Shown: one piece after another, positions 15,058-19,731 of the stretch
How the letters are laid out: each line of letters opens with the position of its first letter
Numbering within the stretch: the stretch's first letter is position 1
Assembly: GCA_002314855.1 (NCBI GenBank)
Contig: DCHQ01000085.1
Location: 1 to 19,731, forward strand
Reading direction: 5' to 3'
Length of the DNA: 19,731 nucleotides
From: Lachnospiraceae bacterium UBA1748
GTDB taxonomy: Bacteria; Bacillota; Clostridia; Lachnospirales; Lachnospiraceae
The notes under the pieces: generated by a model
Seen by the model: only the letters and a program-made list of their open reading frames with translations
Told to the model about the DNA's origin: nothing
Database searches by the model: none
Made by a program: the position numbers and the translations under genes

Positions 15058-15408
15058 TCAATTCGTATAATATTCATCCATCAATTTCCGCGCTTTTGAT
15101 GGTTCAATATTATAAACCTGCATTACTTTTTCTAAAACAACATCGTAAGGAAGATTCATCTCTGACAGCATTTTAATCGAGCCAAGTATACCTTGCTCAA
15201 TACCTTGCTCGAGGGCGGATTTTCGTTCTAGTTCTATCTGACGTTCAAATGTAAAATCAAGTTCTGTCACTTTTAATATCTCCTCCCTATTTTCTTTAAA
15301 GAAATCTGCTAATATATCTCGTTTAATGCATTCATCTATCGCCATATTTATAGCATCTTTTAGTTCGTATTCCTTGTAATACGCTCTTACAAGATCTACA
15401 TCACCCAG
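15058..15408 (-). pseudogene. C-terminal fragment of a Rpn-family (PD-(D/E)XK) nuclease
   Basis: The fragment of about 116 codons reads DLVRAYYKEYELKDAINMAI, then DECIKRDILADFFKENREE, the hallmark of the end of the nuclease domain in Rpn (recombination-promoting) transposase-like proteins. A helical EQGIEQG tail and MLSEMNLPYDVVLEKVMQVY follow. Full-length members have about 300 residues, with the catalytic core at the N-terminus, which is missing here. An internal ATG at 15345 has no ribosome binding site, and the frame upstream meets a TAG at 15409 inside a degenerate repeat. It is probably not expressed as a working nuclease. Confidence 0.65.
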
Positions 15409-15452
15409 CTATAAAATATTACTATTTTTCATTATTTCTGATTTTTCCTGAA
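15401..15452 (-). repeat. Degenerate copy 4 of the repeat (half palindrome)
   Basis: The minus strand reads AAATAGTAATATTTTATAGC then TGGGTGA, matching the spacer and first half of the palindrome in copies 1 and 2 with a few changes. The second half and T-run are missing, and the sequence passes straight into the Rpn fragment. The G-rich core is absent too. Confidence 0.55.
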
Positions 15453-15455
15453 CTA

Positions 15456-16538
15456 TTACTTTAACGCACTCTCTAAATCTGCTTTTATATCCTGCGTATA
15501 ATCCATCGCACCATACATCTCAATAAACTTACCTATATTGTAATCTGTCACAGTCTGTGACTCTGCTTCATACAATCTTAGATTAAGTTCATCTACACTA
15601 TCAAAATCGATTTCCGTTGTATCAACCTTCATAATCATCGCTTTAACACAACCTGCAGGAATTGTTGCCTGTGAATAATTCATAGCCTTAACCTGTGATA
15701 GAGGTGTCTCATCAGCCAAAAGCATTGTACACAAAGTAGTTCTCCAGAAACCATCATTTCTGTCAGACTCTCTTATATATAAAAGTCTGGCCATGCCATG
15801 TTCATCCACATCTAAAACACCTGCATAATACAAGTTCTGATAATCATCAGAATAAATCTTATCGCATGAAGACGCTATTGCAAATTCTGCTGGACAATCA
15901 TCACTCTTGACTTCACCAGAAACTAGCTTGGAACCACCTTGTTCATAATCAAGTTCGTTAAACTGACCGTATATTTTCTGAATCGCTGTATCCTCAAGTA
16001 TCATGCTATATGTAAGCATATCTTCTGTCTCGATATCAATATATCCTTCATATTCTGTATAAAAATCACTATCAATTGAAGCAAATACACCGTCAAATTG
16101 AGCCTTTACCTGGACATTATTTATAACAAGGTAATCAATGCTGATCATATAGTTACCAACATATCCTTCCTTAGCCTCGATTTTAACAGGGATTCGATAT
16201 TTCATCTCCATATAATGCTCTTCATACTTTATGCCATCTGTCATAGTGATTACAAAATTATCACTCTCTGCAAGCACATGTTCACCTGTTATCTTGGAGA
16301 TATCTATAGGAGCTGCATCTTCATCAGTTTCGATTTCATCAATGTCTCCAAGGTCTTCATCTTCATCAGATATTTCTTTTTCCGATTTTTCTTTTCCTGA
16401 CTTTTCTTTCGAAGACTTTTCATCAGATACATCCTTTGAAGCTTCTTTCTTCACATCTGCATCTTTTGCTCCATCATTACCACAGCCAGATAACGCAAGC
16501 ATAAGACCCATACATATCATTAACACTCTCTTCTTCAT
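15456..16538 (-). CDS. Surface lipoprotein, 360 aa, function unknown
   Basis: The start is an ATG with AAAGGTG about 5-7 bases upstream. Residues 1-19 form a lipoprotein signal peptide with lipobox LSGC and Cys19. A low-complexity Lys/Glu/Ser/Asp linker (about 25-78) follows, basic-rich first and then strongly acidic. Residues 85-340 form a mixed, beta-rich extracellular domain with a pair of FxVITM-like strands, YMISIDYLVINN and CxxL-type turns. I do not recognise the domain. It is anchored outside, as are its neighbours at 13929 and 16664, suggesting a cell-surface cluster. The 125 bases upstream contain a TATAAT-like -10 but no clear -35. Confidence 0.72.
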   Translation of the reverse strand: MKKRVLMICMGLMLALSGCGNDGAKDADVKKEASKDVSDEKSSKEKSGKEKSEKEISDEDEDLGDIDEIETDEDAAPIDISKITGEHVLAESDNFVITMTDGIKYEEHYMEMKYRIPVKIEAKEGYVGNYMISIDYLVINNVQVKAQFDGVFASIDSDFYTEYEGYIDIETEDMLTYSMILEDTAIQKIYGQFNELDYEQGGSKLVSGEVKSDDCPAEFAIASSCDKIYSDDYQNLYYAGVLDVDEHGMARLLYIRESDRNDGFWRTTLCTMLLADETPLSQVKAMNYSQATIPAGCVKAMIMKVDTTEIDFDSVDELNLRLYEAESQTVTDYNIGKFIEMYGAMDYTQDIKADLESALK

Positions 16539-16663
16539 CTTTTCACCTTTTCTTTCATAATATTTTTCCTCACGGATATACTATTTATACATTATATGAT
16601 GTACTTATGCAATATAAAATAAACCACAATAAACCTTTTAACATCGAAGTATCCGCTCCTATC

Positions 16664-17626
16664 TTAATCCTCATACATTTGTTTTATTTTATCGTAAGTA
16701 ATAGGCTCTGAGATTGGTTCATAGCTCTCTTCGCCGGCGAACCCTACACCCTCACTACAGATTACTTTATTGTCCTCATCCAAACTCAAATAAAGCGCAT
16801 ACTCTATGCCATAATCATCAGTAATAACTGTCCAACAATATACATCATCATATATGATAGGTTCAGAAATACTTACAATCTTATTGCACTTTAATGTTTC
16901 AAGATCCCTTAGTACAGCAGACAAATCAACCAGATCCGGGATGGCTTCTCTAAGTATCTCCTCCTTGTTCTCGGAAATATTCTGCACCATCTCTGTGTAA
17001 TCATCACAGCACCCCATCCACCAATGATAGTCTGCCAATTCATAAACAAGTTTATAATACTTTGAAAATTCCTCACCACTGACACAAAAGCCACCACGTA
17101 TGAGTGACGGTTCATTCTTCATATACACAATCACATAAGCGTCTCCGCCATCCATAATATAAAAAGGATCTGGGTGATATATCTCCATCGTAGCTATCTC
17201 GTTATAATCAATTTGTGCGACAAACTCATCAAACGCGTCCTTATCAAGTTTCTTCCTACCCACCTCAGCACCAGCAATATAACAGACAGCTTCTCCACTT
17301 GCTGTAATATTAAGTGTCGTACCACATCGTTCATATTGATTACCGCTACTAGGAACCGACCGAATTCCTAGTATTATATCATCGGATACATTATTAATAT
17401 CAAAATCACCAGGGCCATTCTCATAATATGATTCATCATCATGTAACATCTCTGGACTAATCACTTCATTGTCGCTAATCGTTTCGTCACTTTCGATTTC
17501 ATCCATCGTAACAACATCTGATTCATCACTAGACTCACTATTTGCCAGCGTCTTACAAATATATACTAGAGATACTACTCCCGCTATTAATATTACTATA
17601 AATAATATTTGTAATGATCTTTTCAT
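16664..17626 (-). CDS. Signal-anchored extracellular protein, 320 aa, function unknown
   Basis: The ATG at 17626 has AGGAG 8 bases upstream. Residues 5-24 form a single hydrophobic signal anchor after a short basic start (MKRS). An acidic Ser/Asp/Glu linker (28-75) follows. The outer domain shows NITASGEAVCYIAGAEVG, an FDEFVAQIDY helix and a DYHWWMGCCDDY segment, with several Cys residues that could pair outside the cell. I cannot assign a family. A TATAAT (minus strand, 17677-17672) about 45 bases upstream of the start could be its -10, without a good -35. Confidence 0.7.
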   Translation of the reverse strand: MKRSLQILFIVILIAGVVSLVYICKTLANSESSDESDVVTMDEIESDETISDNEVISPEMLHDDESYYENGPGDFDINNVSDDIILGIRSVPSSGNQYERCGTTLNITASGEAVCYIAGAEVGRKKLDKDAFDEFVAQIDYNEIATMEIYHPDPFYIMDGGDAYVIVYMKNEPSLIRGGFCVSGEEFSKYYKLVYELADYHWWMGCCDDYTEMVQNISENKEEILREAIPDLVDLSAVLRDLETLKCNKIVSISEPIIYDDVYCWTVITDDYGIEYALYLSLDEDNKVICSEGVGFAGEESYEPISEPITYDKIKQMYED

Positions 17627-17740
17627 AATCAGTTCTCCTATAGCTCCTGTAGGGCCGGCATAAGTCGCTATATTATAAGTATTGTCTTGCTATACGATCC
17701 TTTGGATTCACATCTGTGAGATAGATGACGATCAGAAAGA

Positions 17741-17776
17741 CCTAAAATGAGCCCTTAACCCCGTCCCCAAGAGTCC
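17741..17776 (-). repeat. Short interspersed repeat, copy 5 (core only, inside a coding end)
   Basis: The minus strand reads ACTCTTGGGGACGGGG, then TTAAGGGCTCATTTTAG. This is the same core as the other copies, with no adjoining palindrome or T-run. It overlaps the end of the 400-codon gene and encodes that protein's last ten residues (TLGDGVKGSF) and its TAG stop. Confidence 0.85.
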
Positions 17777-18944
17777 ACATACTCGGGTATGGTAGCAGCG
17801 AAAGAATACTGTCGTTGCCCTTGTACGATTCGAGTTTTATGCTTGTACCGTTATCGGAATATGTCAGATAGTTATTATCATTCTTATCGGTTGTGCCTAT
17901 GTAGATGTAGTTGCTATCGGCGTGGCACTTTACCTCGTGGGTAAAATCATCGAGTGCATCCTGTATCTCTCCGCCAAAATTATCCATAATGAACTTGGCA
18001 TAAGAGCCACCATAGGTGAGGGCTATAAGGATATCTGCTTCCTTCTTGTTAATACCATATTCATCGGCCAGTGAATATACAGCCTCCATTGACTCTTCAT
18101 TGGCTGTAAGGGCATTAAGTGCGCTCTCTATGCTATCAGGATCCACGTATATCTTTAACTTATCATCCGACAGTTCTAACACAAGGACTGCCGGGAAATA
18201 AACATTATAGCCAGTTAAGCCAAGCTCTCCTGCGATTAGGTCACCAAGATCAATGGTCGAAGTATATTTACCTTCGAGGTCCACATCCATGTATGACATT
18301 ATCTCGGCCAGTTTACCAAGGAGTGCCTCATCATCAGGCAGGATTTCAAGAGCCTCCTTTATTACCTCCAGGGCACCTTCGTAGTCGCCCGATTCTATAA
18401 GCTCATCTGCAGTCTCAATAGCCTTTTCGCAGTAAGCGGTCTTACACTCCTCTATCTTAGTAGTAGCCTTTTTATAATTAGCCTTGTCGAGTTTCGATAC
18501 CTGCTCGAATAAGCTAATAGCTCCCAGATAATCCTCATCCTTCATTAGGATAAGAGCCTCATTGAAATCCGTCCTCGACTGCTCTATCTCGTTAATATTA
18601 TTAATAAGCTTAGTAACCTGCTTATCTTTCTTTAATACCTTACGAGAAACAAGCTTAAAATAGGTCATAGTATCATCATAGGACATATCTCCATCAAGAT
18701 AGTCGTCATAATAATTACCGGCCATATCTTTTAGCCTTGCCGACACTGAATCTATGTCTTCGTCTTTAGTAAGCTCAGGGAACAGTCTTTCAACCTCTTT
18801 GATATCCCCTTCCTCGAATGCTCTGTTAATCTTATTAATTGGCAGATTATACCAGATAATAAATCCGAGGATAGCTGCTACTATAATCAGTAAGGCGGCT
18901 ACTATAGCTAATATGAATTTTTTAGATTTCTTTTTATTATCCAT
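17742..18944 (-). CDS. Membrane-anchored TPR-like protein with repeat-derived C-terminus
   Basis: This 400-residue protein has a basic N-terminus (MDNKKKSKK), one membrane helix (about 9-32), and an extracellular helical region (35-215) with TPR-like pairs such as ALILMKDEDYLGAISLFEQV and IESGDYEGALEVIKEALEIL. A compact domain (about 220-390) follows, with YGGSYAKFIMDNFGG and alternating strands. The final TLGDGVKGSF is encoded by copy 5 of the repeat, so the native C-terminus has been replaced, perhaps with loss of residues. Base composition looks somewhat richer in GC than its neighbours. The start has only a weak ribosome binding site. It may be a scaffold or stress sensor at the membrane; function is unassigned. 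Confidence 0.72.
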   Translation of the reverse strand: MDNKKKSKKFILAIVAALLIIVAAILGFIIWYNLPINKINRAFEEGDIKEVERLFPELTKDEDIDSVSARLKDMAGNYYDDYLDGDMSYDDTMTYFKLVSRKVLKKDKQVTKLINNINEIEQSRTDFNEALILMKDEDYLGAISLFEQVSKLDKANYKKATTKIEECKTAYCEKAIETADELIESGDYEGALEVIKEALEILPDDEALLGKLAEIMSYMDVDLEGKYTSTIDLGDLIAGELGLTGYNVYFPAVLVLELSDDKLKIYVDPDSIESALNALTANEESMEAVYSLADEYGINKKEADILIALTYGGSYAKFIMDNFGGEIQDALDDFTHEVKCHADSNYIYIGTTDKNDNNYLTYSDNGTSIKLESYKGNDSILSLLPYPSMWTLGDGVKGSF

Positions 18945-19002
18945 CTATATACCATTAATTAAGAGCTTGTTAGTAATTCCTATTTGGTATTTTTCGGCAC
19001 TT

Positions 19003-19380
19003 TTATTTTGTATTTTTCTTGCCTCTCCACACTTCATATCCACCTAGTATCAGACATCCAACGGCGTAACATAGCACGTCTGCAATATCAAATACTGAAC
19101 CAATTAATACCCTGAAAAACTTGCTCTCCCCAAGTCCCAGGATATCAACAATATGAAACAACTGAAGTGTCTCCACACCAGCAGCAAATATAAACACATA
19201 TAAAGGTAATAATCTATAGCCTTCTGGTATGAATATCCTGATAAATGTATAGATTACTATTACTACCAGAACATCGCCTACATATGGTCTGATAAACGAA
19301 TCATGAACATATAAAGCAATTAATACCTCTACTATAAGAAGTAAAAGCGTAGTAACTGCATAAGCTATTCTCTTTTTCAT
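19003..19380 (-). CDS. DUF2809-type integral membrane protein
   Basis: This is a protein of about 125 residues with four hydrophobic segments and the motif FIRPYVGDVLVVIVIYTFIR, typical of DUF2809 proteins, whose function is unknown. A short basic tail (WRGKKNTK) ends the protein. GGAAG lies 7 bases before the ATG at 19380; ATGs at 19383 and 19392 are alternatives, and the frame is open to a TTG at 19449. It follows a broken cyclophilin-like fragment and precedes the TPR-like gene by 58 bases. Confidence 0.75.
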   Translation of the reverse strand: MKKRIAYAVTTLLLLIVEVLIALYVHDSFIRPYVGDVLVVIVIYTFIRIFIPEGYRLLPLYVFIFAAGVETLQLFHIVDILGLGESKFFRVLIGSVFDIADVLCYAVGCLILGGYEVWRGKKNTK

Positions 19381-19454
19381 CATTACTTCCATTGTACGTA
19401 ATCCTAATTCTGCTATAAAAGTAGCCTGATTCGACCACTTTAAATCCAAGTTAA

Positions 19455-19616
19455 TTATTCAGCTAGTCTAATAATGACCTCATCCTCATCACCGCTAAGG
19501 AACTCTTCAAGTTCGTCGGCTGATGCGTCAATATGTCCGATAGGTGTATATGCCCAGCTATTGGAATCATAGAAAATAACAAGCTGATTACCGTTATAAA
19601 GCATGATATCTGCTAC
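19455..19616 (-). pseudogene. C-terminal fragment of a cyclophilin-like protein
   Basis: The frame, VADIMLYNGNQLVIFYDSNS then WAYTPIGHI and an acidic tail ending IIRLAE, resembles the last third of cyclophilin-like fold proteins, which are usually 110-180 residues. An in-frame TGA sits directly upstream at about 19617-19619. The remaining bases to the window end have stops in all minus-strand frames and no recognisable N-terminal half. An ATG at 19604 would give 49 residues but has no ribosome binding site. It is best read as a remnant. Confidence 0.5.
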
Positions 19617-19731
19617 TCAAAATGTGTGTATATATACTCACATCGAGATATTGTAAGTTCTCACGAACATTACTTACTGCTTCATTGTGTATGCTTTTGT
19701 AATCTATAAACAGATATACTACTCACAAGTT

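Noticed and set aside
17627..17741. Leader upstream of the 320-aa gene considered as a riboswitch
   Set aside because: No conserved motif of a known class was recognised; only a possible -10 and a ribosome binding site.
13048..17776. Repeat copies considered as a CRISPR array
   Set aside because: Copies are hundreds to thousands of bases apart, with genes between them, and are not evenly spaced.
13180..19731. Complete insertion sequence or transposase gene
   Set aside because: Only the Rpn C-terminal fragment and short repeats were found; no DDE, Y1 or serine recombinase motifs are visible.

Overview
This AT-rich window looks like a chromosomal accessory region of an anaerobic Firmicute, most likely a Lachnospiraceae member of the Butyrivibrio/Roseburia type. 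The evidence is low GC, strong AGGAGG-type ribosome binding sites, a small MINGY-type helix-turn-helix protein, an XRE antitoxin and a Rpn nuclease fragment of kinds I associate with that family, and a clostridial-style c-di-GMP-I riboswitch. The genus is an inference. Every gene except a fragment at the left edge is on the minus strand, so the reading order runs from high to low coordinates. No rRNA, tRNA, CRISPR array or intact transposase was seen, and there is no gene-free stretch longer than about 300 bases.

Right part (about 19.6-13.0 kb): a fragment of a cyclophilin-like gene, a DUF2809-type membrane protein, three or four surface proteins of unknown function (a TM-anchored TPR-like protein, a signal-anchored protein and two lipoproteins with acidic linkers), a fragment of a Rpn-family nuclease, and an XRE antitoxin whose toxin is reduced to its first 14-15 codons. 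This part carries at least four copies, plus one degenerate copy, of a short repeat. It has a G-rich core (GGGGACGGGGTTAA then a run to TTTTAG), usually followed by a strong hairpin and a T-run. The repeats sit at gene 3' ends, act as terminators, cut the toxin gene, and supply the last codons of another gene.

Middle (13.0-11.0 kb): a Ser/Thr kinase with two N-terminal zinc ribbons, a four-helix membrane protein and a kinase-associated HTH-like protein.

Core (10.93-3.03 kb): the most interesting part. A consensus promoter (TTGACG, 17 bases, TACAAT) starts an RNA that begins almost exactly at a c-di-GMP-I (GEMM) riboswitch, followed by an intrinsic terminator. It controls a tightly packed five-gene operon: small HTH protein, dynamin-like GTPase, a 1232-residue HerA/FtsK-type ATPase with a large Ser/Thr/Gly-rich insert, an Ntox15 (Tde-like) DNase toxin, and a Tdi/DUF1851-like immunity protein. 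Toxin and immunity families known from Gram-negative type VI secretion are here joined to a membrane-remodelling GTPase and a P-loop motor under second-messenger control. I propose this is an undescribed toxin-deployment or defence system.

Left part (2.9-0 kb): an endonuclease/exonuclease/phosphatase-fold enzyme (perhaps co-transcribed with the toxin operon), a DEDDh exonuclease, a small membrane protein, a hypothetical protein, and a convergent plus-strand gene fragment separated by a bidirectional terminator. No searches or folding programs were run. Family names come from motif recognition and memory.
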